Part shown: positions 43,828 to 53,161 of the stretch, piece by piece
Position numbering within the stretch: position 1 is the first letter of the stretch
How the letters are laid out: each line of letters begins with the position of its first letter
Assembly: GCA_016709995.1 (NCBI GenBank)
Contig: JADJLQ010000002.1
Coordinates: 992,001 to 1,056,000 of the forward strand
Reading direction: 5' to 3'
DNA from: Saprospiraceae bacterium
GTDB lineage: Bacteria > Bacteroidota > Bacteroidia > Chitinophagales > Saprospiraceae
DNA length: 64,000 bases
Program-made: the position numbers and the translations under genes
The notes under the pieces: model-generated
What the model was told of the DNA's origin: nothing
Database searches by the model: none
The model's input: the letters and a program-made list of their open reading frames with translations, nothing else

Positions 43828-44373
43828 TTAATGGGTGCTCGTATGCACCAGGTGTAGTTCTATTTTTTTTACCGCATGATGATAAGATGCCTTTAGGGCG
43901 CCTTCTGACAAATCCAACAGTTTGGCTATTTGCTCATAACTCATCTCATCATAATATCTCAGTTCGAAAACCTGCCTTTGCCGGTCGGGAAGCGTAGACA
44001 GCGCTGATTTTAATCTTTCGATCACCTCCTCTTCCGAATTTGAACTTTCCGAAGAATGGTTGGTAAAAGCTGATTCGGTCGCAGGCAACGGCTGGGTTTT
44101 CTTCCTGGCAGCCGATTTCTTATAAGTCAGGGCTTCATTGGTTGCGATTCGGTATATCCAGGTGAAAAGAGAGCTTCGGGATTCAAAACGATGGATATTG
44201 CGATACGCTTTGATAAACGTATTTTGCAGTACATCGTCCGTATCATCATGGCTTTCCACGATGTTGCGTATCACCCAATACAAGCGTTCCTGATATTTGA
44301 GCATCAAATGCCTTAAACCGGTATTTTGACTACCGGTTTGCTGCATTAGTTGTACGATCTCATTGTCAGTCAT
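43828..44373 (-). CDS. ECF-type RNA polymerase sigma-70 factor
   Basis: About 181 residues from the ATG at 44373; an earlier ATG (44436) is possible but adds a non-conserved head. Region 2 reads D-D-T-D-D-V-L-Q-N-T-F-I-K-A-Y-R-N-I-H-R-F and F-T-W-I-Y-R-I-A-T-N-E-A. Region 4 reads L-P-D-R-Q-R-Q-V-F-E-L-R-Y-Y-D-E-M-S-Y-E-Q-I-A-K-L-L. It drives RNA polymerase to stress or surface-related promoters and is probably held by the adjacent membrane protein. First gene of the operon ending at the terminator near 42771. Confidence 0.93.
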   Translation of the reverse strand: MTDNEIVQLMQQTGSQNTGLRHLMLKYQERLYWVIRNIVESHDDTDDVLQNTFIKAYRNIHRFESRSSLFTWIYRIATNEALTYKKSAARKKTQPLPATESAFTNHSSESSNSEEEVIERLKSALSTLPDRQRQVFELRYYDEMSYEQIAKLLDLSEGALKASYHHAVKKIELHLVHTSTH

Positions 44374-44486
44374 GTATTTGAATGAATTCTTTGATTCGGA
44401 TCCAAAACTACATCTTAGACGATCATTGTCCCTCAAAGTTTAAGGGCTAATGAGTATTTTTAAGACAAAATTTGGTTGTTTTAAAG

Positions 44487-45032
44487 ATGGGTAAGTTATT
44501 TTGGAATTTGGTTAGACAGTGGATGGGTTGGAAAATAGAAGGTTTTGATATCAATTCTATCCCTAAAGCCCTGGTGATTGTGGCGCCCCATACTTCAGGC
44601 TGGGATGTCATAGTAGGTTTATTTACAAGGGGGAGTCAGGGGACTGATATCCGTTTTATGGGAAAACATACTTTATTCAAACCACCATTTGGATTTGTAT
44701 TCAGATGGTTGGGTGGGGTGCCGGTGGATCGCACCAAAAATACCAACCTTGTGGATACCATTGCTCATTATTTCAAGGATAATGAAGTGTTTCGCATTGC
44801 TATGGCCCCCGAAGGGACTCGAAAAAAAGTAGACCAGCTCAAGTCAGGATTTTATTACATGGCCAGGAAAGCCAATGTGCCTATCGTTATGGCCAAGTTT
44901 GATTACGAGCACAAAATCGTGACTTATAGCGATCCCTTCATGACTTCTGAAGACAAAGATGCTGATATGGCAAAAGTATGGGCTTATTTTAAAGGCGTGA
45001 AAGGCAAACATCCGGAGCTGAGTATCACCTAG
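44487..45032 (+). CDS. PlsC-like 1-acyl-glycerol-3-phosphate acyltransferase
   Basis: 181 residues from the ATG at 44487 (a TTG at 44472 is in frame but unlikely). The acyltransferase motif H-x4-D is present as P-H-T-S-G-W-D, followed by M-G-K-H-T-L-F, G-V-P-V-D-R and A-P-E-G-T-R. The short size and lack of an N-terminal membrane helix fit the compact acyltransferase group seen in Bacteroidota. The acceptor could be lysophosphatidate or another lipid. Divergent from the ECF sigma gene. Confidence 0.88.
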   Translation: MGKLFWNLVRQWMGWKIEGFDINSIPKALVIVAPHTSGWDVIVGLFTRGSQGTDIRFMGKHTLFKPPFGFVFRWLGGVPVDRTKNTNLVDTIAHYFKDNEVFRIAMAPEGTRKKVDQLKSGFYYMARKANVPIVMAKFDYEHKIVTYSDPFMTSEDKDADMAKVWAYFKGVKGKHPELSIT

Positions 45033-45065
45033 GACTTAATCATAACTTATGGTTGCTGGTATAGA

Positions 45066-46436
45066 TCAATGTTGCACCATCAATTTTTTCACCAAATAAT
45101 GATCTTTTGTCCTCAGTCTAAGGTAAAGCACTCCTGATTCTTTTATATCCAATTTTATGTGGTCTGATTGGTTTGGCACATTATATGTCCTGATAAGTTG
45201 GCCATAGATGTTGAACAGATCGATGCTAATAGTTTGATTTACAGGTTTGATTTTGATTTCTATTTGGCCTGAAGAAGGATTTGGAAAAAGTTGGAAAAAT
45301 TCTGATTCAGGAAAGTCCACTGATTTTGTAACTGGGGAACAATTTAATGCCGGATCAAGTATAGACCATGGCACCCGTACAAATTTAGGCCGATAGCTGT
45401 CTGCAGGTATTGATCCCACCAATCCATTACATTCTGACTTGCAAGCTCCATTGACATTATAAGAAACCAAAAAAGTACAACTGTCTGAAAATTGTAGGTG
45501 TACTTCAGCATTATAGGTTTTCATATAGTCACCAAATAAAGTGTCCTGGATAGTGTACAATACCTGGCGGTCAGTAAACGGACCAAAAGCAGAAGTAGAT
45601 TGGAATCCATATATCTCCCTCCCAAGATTACAAGTAAGGAATCCTACTTCCTGTGTGACTAAATAATATTTTCCTTTGAATGGGAAGATTGAATATTGTG
45701 GGGAAACTGAAAAGTTAGTACCTGGGAGTTTTTTAAGGTCATCGGAGGAAGATGACCATCCTTTTCCAGTATAATAATCCCAAGTCCCTAATACCTTGTT
45801 GATTGGACAACGTGCCAGAAAGGCATCAAAACTCAGAAAACCTGGTTTCACACCATAAATATACAATGAGTCACCTTTTAAATTTTTTAATACGGATACT
45901 CCAAAATTATAGCCATCGGGTATGGAAGGATTTTTTGAAAGGCTTATAATTTTTAAATCTGGTATAGTCATCTTTGCCAAATAGCCATCCTGATATTGAA
46001 ATGAACTATTTACTCTCGAAAGGAATATAAAAGCAGTGTCTTTATGGATGTACCCCTTATTTGGCCAGATAACCGGATCATTTGCCACATTGTCGCTGGT
46101 TTTGAAAAATGTTCGTGCCAATCCTTTTGCAGCAGTATCCAATAAAGTACTGAAGTTTTTGCCAGCCTGAACCATTACAGCATTGCGTACACTGAATATA
46201 CAGGGTAATCTTTGCTGCCCATTTATCGAAGTTACATTATTGAGATAGCTGTCACCAAAAAACCATAACGACCTTTGATCTGGCAATTCCAGCGATATGG
46301 TGGCATCACCTGCAGTCCACCCTGATGTGCGCCGAAATAATTGGGTAAATCCCGTGTCTACCCGGGAAATAGATTGAGCTGATCCCATTAAAATGAAAAG
46401 AGACCATATCAAAACACTAAATATTTTTCTGATCAT
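45066..46436 (-). CDS. Secreted DUF5005-like propeller protein with T9SS sorting domain
   Basis: 456 residues with a signal peptide (I-F-S-V-L-I-W-S-L-F-I-L-M-G-S-A-Q). The region G-W-T-A-G-D-A-T-I-S-L-E-L-P and L-W-F-F-G-D-S-Y-L recalls the DUF5005/DUF4185 propeller-like domain (from memory; not confirmed). The C-terminal 80 residues are a T9SS type A CTD (L-F-P-N-P-S-S-G-Q-I-E-I to Y-L-V-K-K-L-M-V-Q-H). Likely a surface or secreted carbohydrate-related protein; the activity is unknown. Confidence 0.88.
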   Translation of the reverse strand: MIRKIFSVLIWSLFILMGSAQSISRVDTGFTQLFRRTSGWTAGDATISLELPDQRSLWFFGDSYLNNVTSINGQQRLPCIFSVRNAVMVQAGKNFSTLLDTAAKGLARTFFKTSDNVANDPVIWPNKGYIHKDTAFIFLSRVNSSFQYQDGYLAKMTIPDLKIISLSKNPSIPDGYNFGVSVLKNLKGDSLYIYGVKPGFLSFDAFLARCPINKVLGTWDYYTGKGWSSSSDDLKKLPGTNFSVSPQYSIFPFKGKYYLVTQEVGFLTCNLGREIYGFQSTSAFGPFTDRQVLYTIQDTLFGDYMKTYNAEVHLQFSDSCTFLVSYNVNGACKSECNGLVGSIPADSYRPKFVRVPWSILDPALNCSPVTKSVDFPESEFFQLFPNPSSGQIEIKIKPVNQTISIDLFNIYGQLIRTYNVPNQSDHIKLDIKESGVLYLRLRTKDHYLVKKLMVQH

Positions 46437-46684
46437 GCTATAGGGTTCTGAGTTAATTTTCTCTACTTAGCTAGATTAATTTAGGAGATTCTATGGCTAT
46501 TACCCCATTTAATCCTATTATTCTTATTCAATTTTAATAGACTGGAGTTATTATTTTTGGGCAGGAAAAATAATGTGGATGATTGGCTATACAATTACTA
46601 TTTGATTTATTGATTTATTAAATTTACCACTTGTAGCCAAGTCTGGTCTCCTCGAATTATTTTTACAGGCCAAACCATTCCAGC

Positions 46685-48814
46685 ATGCCCACACTATCAA
46701 ATCAAAACATAGTCTTAACACAAGACCTCCTTCATGTACCCTCTGATCACCTTTTAGACCGGGGTCGTCTATGTTACGATCAACTAAAGACTGTCCTTCA
46801 ATTTCATGAGCATCGCTACTATATCCTCAATGATCCCCTGATCAGCGACTTTGAGTATGATCAACTCTATAAAAAACTGGAGTATATTGAAGAGAAACAG
46901 CCTGAATGGGTCACCAGCGATTCACCCACACAACGGGTGTCTACCGATTTGAGCACTGATTTACCTACGGTAGCCCATTTGGTTCCGATGCTGTCACTCG
47001 CCAACTCTTACGACGAAGCGGATCTGTTGGAGTTTGATACCCAGGTGAAGAAATTATGTAAGCTCCCCAATGAGACCAAAGTGACCTATTGTGTAGAGCC
47101 TAAATATGACGGCGGCAGTATCGCGCTCATATATGAGGATGATATGCTGGTGAGAGCAGCTACTCGTGGCAATGGGGTCCAGGGAGAAGAGATGACTCCC
47201 AATGCCCGGGCCATTCGCACCATACCGCTGAAAGTGCCTTTTAAGAAAATGGGCATCGCCAGGGCAGAGCTGCGGGGTGAAGCTTTGATCCGTAAGGATA
47301 GTTTTATGAAGATCAATCTTAAACGCACCGAAGATGGCCTGGCACCCTTTGCCAATGCACGAAATGCAGCCACCGGGGGCCTTCGCACTAAAGACTCGCA
47401 AGAGACCTCCAGGAGAGGGATCGAAGCGGTGATCTACCAGGTAGGCTACCTTGAAGATGCCTTTGGACAAGAGGTGAAAAAGTTTACAACCCATGATGCA
47501 GGTATACATGCGCTGGACAAAATGGGATTTAAGGTGCCTACCATTGAGTTTAAAGTATGTCAGGGTATTGGGGAAGTGGTTCAGTTTTGTCATCAATGGC
47601 AGGACCAACGGGATGATTTTTATTATGAGATTGATGGTATGGTGGTCAAAGTAAATGACATCGCTCAACAAGAACAATGTGGCTATACCTCCCATCACCC
47701 ACGCTGGGCCATCGCCTTCAAGTTCAAAGCAAAACAAGCCACCAGCCGATTGATCAATGTAGAATACCAGGTAGGTAAAATCGGCACTATCACTCCGGTA
47801 GCCAAACTCGAACCAGTACAGGTGGGGGGGGTCACTGTATCTTCAGTATCCCTGCACAACGAAGATTTTATCAATGCTAAAGACCTGTATCTTGGTGATA
47901 TGATCATCGTGGAAAGGTCCGGTGATGTCATACCTTATATTGTAAAATCTCTGCCGGAATACCGTAAAGGAAATGAGGTTAAAATAGTTTTTCCCACCTA
48001 TTGTCCTGTAGGAGCCACTCATGGAAAATCGGTCAAGCTTATTCGGGAGGAAGATCAGGCATTTTGGATCTGCCCTGATTGCCAATGTGGTGCGCAGGAT
48101 CTGGAGAAATACATCTTTCATGTATCCAAAAACGCGATGGATATCGAAGGTTTCGGCCCTTCTATCATGGAGCGATTTGTACGACAGGGGTGGATTCACA
48201 ATCTGGCAGATATCTATAGACTTGACTACGATAAAATATCCACGCTGGAAGGATTTGGCAAAAAATCTGCCATCAAACTCCAGGAAAACATCGAAAAAGC
48301 TAAATCCAATCCAATCCAACGCCTACTCCACAGCTTGAGTATCCACCACCTGGGAAAGCGTGCATCTCAACTCATCGCCGAGCGGGTGCAATATGTCCTG
48401 GATCTAAAAGACTGGACAGAGACCAATTTTACAGATATTCCTGAAATCGGTCCGGTGGTGACCAAAAATGTGATGGACTGGTTTGCCGATCCTAACCATA
48501 TCAGCATGTTGCAAGAGATGGAAACCCTTGGTGTCAATATGTATCAGACTGTCGAAGACAAACCCAAAGCCATCGCTGCTGATGCGCCACTTGCTGGTAA
48601 GACCATATTATTCACAGGCAGCCTGACTAAAATGACTCGCGATGAAGCCCAGGAAATGGCGGAGAAAGCGGGTGCAAAAAACATTAGTGCGGTGAGTGGC
48701 AAGTTGGGTATCCTTGTCGTCGGTGAAAATGCGGGTAGTAAATTGGACAAAGCGAAAGCACTGGGAACTGTGGAGATCTGGACGGAGCAAGAATTTTTGG
48801 ATAAGGTGAAGTAA
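46685..48814 (+). CDS. ligA: NAD-dependent DNA ligase LigA
   Basis: 709 residues. Domains in order: Ia (Y-Y-I-L-N-D-P-L-I-S-D-F-E-Y-D), adenylation with the active-site K-Y-D-G-G-S (about residue 138), OB (V-G-K-I-G-T-I-T-P-V-A-K-L-E-P-V), zinc-finger, helix-hairpin-helix and a C-terminal BRCT (G-K-T-I-L-F-T-G-S-L). It seals nicks in replication and repair with NAD. The zinc region is unusual: Y-C-P-V-G-A-T then W-I-C-P-D-C-Q-C-G-A-Q, so the second Cys of the first pair is missing and an extra Cys appears in the second. Confidence 0.97.
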   Translation: MPTLSNQNIVLTQDLLHVPSDHLLDRGRLCYDQLKTVLQFHEHRYYILNDPLISDFEYDQLYKKLEYIEEKQPEWVTSDSPTQRVSTDLSTDLPTVAHLVPMLSLANSYDEADLLEFDTQVKKLCKLPNETKVTYCVEPKYDGGSIALIYEDDMLVRAATRGNGVQGEEMTPNARAIRTIPLKVPFKKMGIARAELRGEALIRKDSFMKINLKRTEDGLAPFANARNAATGGLRTKDSQETSRRGIEAVIYQVGYLEDAFGQEVKKFTTHDAGIHALDKMGFKVPTIEFKVCQGIGEVVQFCHQWQDQRDDFYYEIDGMVVKVNDIAQQEQCGYTSHHPRWAIAFKFKAKQATSRLINVEYQVGKIGTITPVAKLEPVQVGGVTVSSVSLHNEDFINAKDLYLGDMIIVERSGDVIPYIVKSLPEYRKGNEVKIVFPTYCPVGATHGKSVKLIREEDQAFWICPDCQCGAQDLEKYIFHVSKNAMDIEGFGPSIMERFVRQGWIHNLADIYRLDYDKISTLEGFGKKSAIKLQENIEKAKSNPIQRLLHSLSIHHLGKRASQLIAERVQYVLDLKDWTETNFTDIPEIGPVVTKNVMDWFADPNHISMLQEMETLGVNMYQTVEDKPKAIAADAPLAGKTILFTGSLTKMTRDEAQEMAEKAGAKNISAVSGKLGILVVGENAGSKLDKAKALGTVEIWTEQEFLDKVK

Positions 48815-48879
48815 CAGATTTGAGCGAAAAACACATATCCAAAAACTACCATAAACTTCAGCAAATTTCGAAGTACAAA

Positions 48880-49203
48880 GTATCCTTAGTTTTCTTAGTG
48901 GTTAAAAAAAAACTCAGAAACAAAACAAACTTAGTTCCTTAGTTTTCTTAGTGGTTAAAAAAGAACTCAGTAATAAACAAACTTATGTTCCCAAACCTTA
49001 GGGTAAAAAAACTCAGAAACAAAACAAACTTAGTTCCTTAGTTTTCTTAGTGGTTAAAAAAGAACTCAGTAATAAACAAACTTAGTGTTCCTCAAAAACC
49101 TTAGCGGTAAAAAAACTCAGAAACAAAACAAACTTAGTGTCCTTAGTTTTCTTAGTGGTTAAAAAAGAACTCAGTAATAAACAAACTTAGTGTTCCTCAA
49201 AAA
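48880..49203. repeat. Tandem intergenic repeat, about 100-bp units built of two ~50-bp half-units
   Basis: The word ACTCAGAAACAAAACAAACT recurs at 48912, 49011 and 49114 (spacings 99 and 103 bp). Between the copies lies a second half-unit starting ACTCAGTAATAAACAAACTTA. Each half-unit carries TTAGT...CCTTAG and a GGTTAAAA/GGTAAAA end. The array runs to within 3 bp of the MFS stop codon and holds no ORF. Confidence 0.92.
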
Positions 49204-49205
49204 TC

Positions 49206-50438
49206 TCAATACTCCAGTTTCTTCAACTTAGGAGCCTTCCACCAGGTCATGATCACCACGATCAAAGTCATACTTCCTCCAAACACTACCGAAGGTACGA
49301 GCCCCAGGAGTTTACCTGCCACCCCGCTTTCAAACTGACCCATTTCATTGGAAGAACTGATAAACATAGAATTGACGGACATGACCCTGCCTTTGAGTTC
49401 GTTGGGGGTTTTTAATTGGGCGATGGTGCCCCTTATGATGGTGCTGATGCCATCCAGCATTCCGCTGAAGAAAAGTGCTACAAATGATAGCAAATAGGAT
49501 TTTGATAAACCAAATACGATGATTGCCGCTCCGAATCCAGCCACCGCATACATCAGGATCTTGCCTTGATTGCGTGCCAACGGTCTTAATGTGAGGGCAA
49601 CTATGGTGATCATGCTACCGATATCACTGGCAGCATTGAGCCAGCCGAAGGCTGAGGGCCCTACATTTAATATATCTTTGGCAAATGCCGGCACCATAGC
49701 CACCGCTCCACCAAATAATACCGCAAATAGATCCAAGGTCATCGCAGCCAAAAGATCCTTGGTTTTATAGACAAACCGAAGTCCCTCTTTGACGCTTTCC
49801 AAAGTGCCGGCTCGGACAGCGGGATTGGATATAGGTAGCTTTTCGAGGCGTGAAACGATCAAAGCTGCTGTCAGCACAAAAATAAAAGATATTAAGGATG
49901 CTCCCTCTACTCCTGACAAGGCAATCAACAATCCACCAGCTGCATGGCCGGTAATAGCAGAGATCAGAAAAACCCCACTGTTGATCGTAATCGCATTGGT
50001 CAGTCGTTCGTAAGGTACTATTTGAGCCAAAATAGATACAAAAGATGAACCGGAAAAGGCTCTGATACCTCCAGTGATAAATATCAACCCATATAATATC
50101 AGAATCCATTGTTTTTGCTCCAAATGATGCTGTACCAAGTGAGTAGTCAGCGTGAAAATCAAAAGGAATGTGAACGCATACAGTCCCAGGGAGACTTTAA
50201 GGATGGAAGTTCGCTCCCTGGTATCGATCACATGCCCGGCATAAAGTGCCAAACCCACTGCAGGAATCACCTCTGCAAGTCCTACTAAACCTATCGCAAG
50301 CGGATCCCGGGTCACTTCATATAGCCACCAGGCTACGATGGTCGACATCATTCGCAAGCCAGTGATAAAAAATAACCTGCCGAGTACAAAGTATTGAAAT
50401 TTTTTGATTCGCAGCGAAGCGAAAGGGTCGTTTTGCAT
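49206..50438 (-). CDS. MFS transporter (EntS-like exporter family)
   Basis: 410 residues with about eleven to twelve membrane helices. The N-terminal L-R-I-K-K-F-Q-Y-F-V-L-G-R-L, the loop Y-A-G-H-V-I-D-T-R-E-R and the overall length match the MFS_3/EntS-type exporters. Cargo is unknown; siderophore export is one known role in the family. The stop codon abuts the tandem intergenic repeat. Divergent from the galM-like gene. Confidence 0.88.
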   Translation of the reverse strand: MQNDPFASLRIKKFQYFVLGRLFFITGLRMMSTIVAWWLYEVTRDPLAIGLVGLAEVIPAVGLALYAGHVIDTRERTSILKVSLGLYAFTFLLIFTLTTHLVQHHLEQKQWILILYGLIFITGGIRAFSGSSFVSILAQIVPYERLTNAITINSGVFLISAITGHAAGGLLIALSGVEGASLISFIFVLTAALIVSRLEKLPISNPAVRAGTLESVKEGLRFVYKTKDLLAAMTLDLFAVLFGGAVAMVPAFAKDILNVGPSAFGWLNAASDIGSMITIVALTLRPLARNQGKILMYAVAGFGAAIIVFGLSKSYLLSFVALFFSGMLDGISTIIRGTIAQLKTPNELKGRVMSVNSMFISSSNEMGQFESGVAGKLLGLVPSVVFGGSMTLIVVIMTWWKAPKLKKLEY

Positions 50439-50570
50439 GATGCAGCCCCAAAAGTACTCAGGAATTACAATCTACCAGGCCAATCTTTAAAAATATTAAA
50501 TCTAATATATTAAATGCTGCTATCTGTACCTACCTTTTTTATATCTTCGACCCGGATAATTTTTAAAGAT

Positions 50571-51710
50571 ATGGTTAGGAGCATTACTAGATTAATTGTC
50601 ATACTAGGTATGGCGGTTTCATTCATTCATTGTAAATCAAAGGAATCATCTAACATGACTGCTTCAACTGAACCATCGCAGCTTAAAAAAATAATCGTTT
50701 CGCCTTTTGGCACCATTGGCACGGATAGTATAAGCCTATTTACTTTAAAGAACAATCAAGGGATGGAGGTAGGGATCACTAATTATGGTGCAACGCTTAC
50801 TTCCATCATTACTCCAGACAAAAACGGTGTGGCCGGTGATGTGCTTTTAGGGTTTAATTCGTTGAATGGTATTTTGCAGAAAGGCAATCCATTTTTTGGG
50901 AATATTGTCGGCAGATTTGCTAACAGAATTGCCGGTGCCAAGTTTATCCTCAATGGGAAGACTTATCCTTTGGCAGCCAATAATGGCAAAAACACCTTGC
51001 ATGGCGGGCTCAAAGGGTTTGACAAAGTCATATGGTCTGTTAAAAATATGACTGACAGTTCCATCACGCTGACTTACTTCAGTAAAGATGGCGAAGAAGG
51101 TTTCCCTGGGAATTTGACTGCCAGTATCGAATATTCATTATCCGCCGACAACGCTTTAAAGCTGGATTACATGGCTACGACAGATGCTCCGACTGTAATC
51201 AATCTCACCAACCACAGTTATTTCAATCTGTCTGCTGGTGTTGACAGCAATGTTCTTAAGCAAGAGCTATCAATCAAGGCCGATCTTTATACGCCTGTCA
51301 ATGACGAACTGATACCTCTGGGAAAAAATATGCCTGTGGCCGGTGGTCCGATGGACTTTATGGCTGCCAAAGCGATAGGCCGTGATATTGACCAGGTAAA
51401 GGGTGGTTATGATCACAATTATGTTTTGAATGCAGGAGAGGGAGTAGCTGCCGAGGCATATGATCCCACTTCCGGCAGGGTCATGAAGATGTACACTACT
51501 CAGCCCGGCGTACAATTTTACACCGGAAATTTCCTCAATGGGGGTCATGCAGATACCAAAGGAGGCAGGCGCTATGGTAAACATGCCGGATTTTGCCTGG
51601 AGACTCAGCATTTTCCTGACTCACCCAATCAACCGCAATTTCCCACTACGACTTTAAACCCTGGTGAAACCTATCACCAAACTACAGTATATGCTTTTGG
51701 GGTCAGGTAA
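50571..51710 (+). CDS. galM: Lipoprotein aldose 1-epimerase
   Basis: 379 residues from the ATG at 50571, which gives a lipoprotein signal with lipobox (S-F-I-H-C-K); the upstream ATG at 50514 is unlikely. The mutarotase motifs N-P-F-F-G-N-I-V-G-R-F-A-N-R-I, T-L-H-G-G-L-K-G-F-D-K, N-L-T-N-H-S-Y-F-N-L and the terminal C-L-E-T-Q-H-F-P-D-S-P-N are all present. It interconverts sugar anomers, here probably in the periplasm. First gene of a three-gene run with a hydrolase and a VOC protein. Confidence 0.94.
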   Translation: MVRSITRLIVILGMAVSFIHCKSKESSNMTASTEPSQLKKIIVSPFGTIGTDSISLFTLKNNQGMEVGITNYGATLTSIITPDKNGVAGDVLLGFNSLNGILQKGNPFFGNIVGRFANRIAGAKFILNGKTYPLAANNGKNTLHGGLKGFDKVIWSVKNMTDSSITLTYFSKDGEEGFPGNLTASIEYSLSADNALKLDYMATTDAPTVINLTNHSYFNLSAGVDSNVLKQELSIKADLYTPVNDELIPLGKNMPVAGGPMDFMAAKAIGRDIDQVKGGYDHNYVLNAGEGVAAEAYDPTSGRVMKMYTTQPGVQFYTGNFLNGGHADTKGGRRYGKHAGFCLETQHFPDSPNQPQFPTTTLNPGETYHQTTVYAFGVR

Positions 51711-52566
51711 AACCCTCGTCTTCTATTTGTGGATAGGGTTGATATTTTCCTGCCAAACGAAGTCCATACCGATGACCGGAAGTATACTAGCCGGAGACAA
51801 GTCTACAATCGCTTATAAAAAGTCAGGTCATGGAGACACGACGCTTTTATTTGTTCATGGTTGGTGTATCAATAAAGACTACTGGCAGTACCAATTTGAT
51901 TTTTTTGATGATCGATATACAGTGGTAGCCATCGATCTGCCAGGTTTTGGTCAGTCTTCAAAGCAAAGAATCTCCTATGATTTTGATCAATATGCTGACG
52001 ATGTCATACAATGCATTGACCAGCTGGCCTTGAATAAAGTCATCCTGATTGGCCACTCTATGTCTGGTGACATCATTCTAAAAGCCGATACCAAGCCTAG
52101 CTCAAAAATAGTCGGCATCATTGGTATTGATAATTTACATAGCCCTGGTGGTGAGCAGGACAGTACTTCAAAAGCCAATGCAGTAGCCTACTTCGATTAC
52201 ATGTTGGCTCAATATGATTCTGCTGTGATCAATGGTGCTAAACCCTATCTTTTCCAACCCACTACTCCTGATTCTATCATAAGCAGGGTGATGCAAGATA
52301 TATTGGCGACTCCTGCCGCTTTATCTGTAAATGTATTACGTGCTTTAGATGATATAGGCCAGCAGGAAAAAAGTCTTATGCGACAGCTTCATCATCGCCT
52401 GGTATTGGTCAATAGTGATGTTTCTCCGGTGGCGCTGGATTCGCTCAATGCTTATTGTGCCAAAGGGGTCAAATTGTTCACGGTGCATGCTACCGGCCAT
52501 TACCCGATGATAGAAAAACCCGGTGAGTTTAATAGGGCACTGCAACAAGCCATTTGGAATCAATAA
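51691..52566 (+). CDS. Lipoprotein alpha/beta hydrolase
   Basis: About 291 residues from the ATG at 51691, which overlaps the galM stop by 20 bp. The GTG at 51664 is an alternative. The chosen start gives a lipoprotein signal ending in L-I-F-S-C. Motifs are L-F-V-H-G-W, D-L-P-G-F-G-Q-S, a nucleophile elbow G-H-S-M-S-G and a late His in A-T-G-H-Y-P-M. Fold-1 hydrolase; substrate unknown, perhaps an acylated sugar given the context (inference). Confidence 0.88.
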   Translation: MLLGSGKTLVFYLWIGLIFSCQTKSIPMTGSILAGDKSTIAYKKSGHGDTTLLFVHGWCINKDYWQYQFDFFDDRYTVVAIDLPGFGQSSKQRISYDFDQYADDVIQCIDQLALNKVILIGHSMSGDIILKADTKPSSKIVGIIGIDNLHSPGGEQDSTSKANAVAYFDYMLAQYDSAVINGAKPYLFQPTTPDSIISRVMQDILATPAALSVNVLRALDDIGQQEKSLMRQLHHRLVLVNSDVSPVALDSLNAYCAKGVKLFTVHATGHYPMIEKPGEFNRALQQAIWNQ

Positions 52567-52576
52567 GCTTCATATT

Positions 52577-53008
52577 ATGCCAGAGAAAGTAGCTCTTCAA
52601 TTTTCAAAACTTCAGCATATAGGGATACCGGTGAGCAATGTTGAAAAAACGATCCAGTTTTATCAATTATTGGGCTTTGAAGTAGCCATGGATCGGCCCT
52701 TCGACCACGACGAAGGGGCAGGCAGATGTGTCATGATGCAACGGGGGGGTATAGTAATGGAGTTTTACCAATTGCCCGGTACTGCGGTAGCACGTGACAT
52801 TATCACCCGGGGCGACGGACATATTGATCACCTCGCATTTGATGTAAACAACATCGATCAGGTATATGATGAAATTAAAAAGGCAGGATTTGGGCCGCTG
52901 CAACCTGCTCCGGTATTCTTAGACTTTTGGGATCACGGTGTAAAGTTTTTTCACATTCTCGGACCTGACGGTGAACGATTGGAGTTTAATGAAATACTAC
53001 AAAATTGA
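52577..53008 (+). CDS. VOC-family (glyoxalase/dioxygenase-like) protein
   Basis: 143 residues from the ATG at 52577; a longer ORF from 52523 overlaps the hydrolase and is not preferred. Two beta-alpha-beta-beta-beta motifs are visible: L-Q-H-I-G-I-P-V-S-N-V-E-K-T-I-Q-F-Y-Q-L-L-G-F near the start, G-H-I-D-H-L-A-F-D-V in the middle and G-P-D-G-E-R-L-E-F-N-E at the end. His and Glu residues are placed to bind a metal. It lies 10 bp after the hydrolase gene, so it is part of the same operon. Activity is not resolved. Confidence 0.88.
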   Translation: MPEKVALQFSKLQHIGIPVSNVEKTIQFYQLLGFEVAMDRPFDHDEGAGRCVMMQRGGIVMEFYQLPGTAVARDIITRGDGHIDHLAFDVNNIDQVYDEIKKAGFGPLQPAPVFLDFWDHGVKFFHILGPDGERLEFNEILQN

Positions 53009-53161
53009 ATCAATCTACTACTGATAGGGATTTTATATCCAACACCGGGAGCCACAATATTTACATGTAATTCGTTTTTACCTTGTTTAATAATTGAGGG
53101 AGTCTGGACACACCTTGATTTAGTATAAGTCTGAGTATTAAATTAATATTATCCTGTTACC

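Noticed and set aside
48880..49203. CRISPR array
   Set aside because: The units are contiguous with nearly identical content and no unique spacers; no cas genes nearby.
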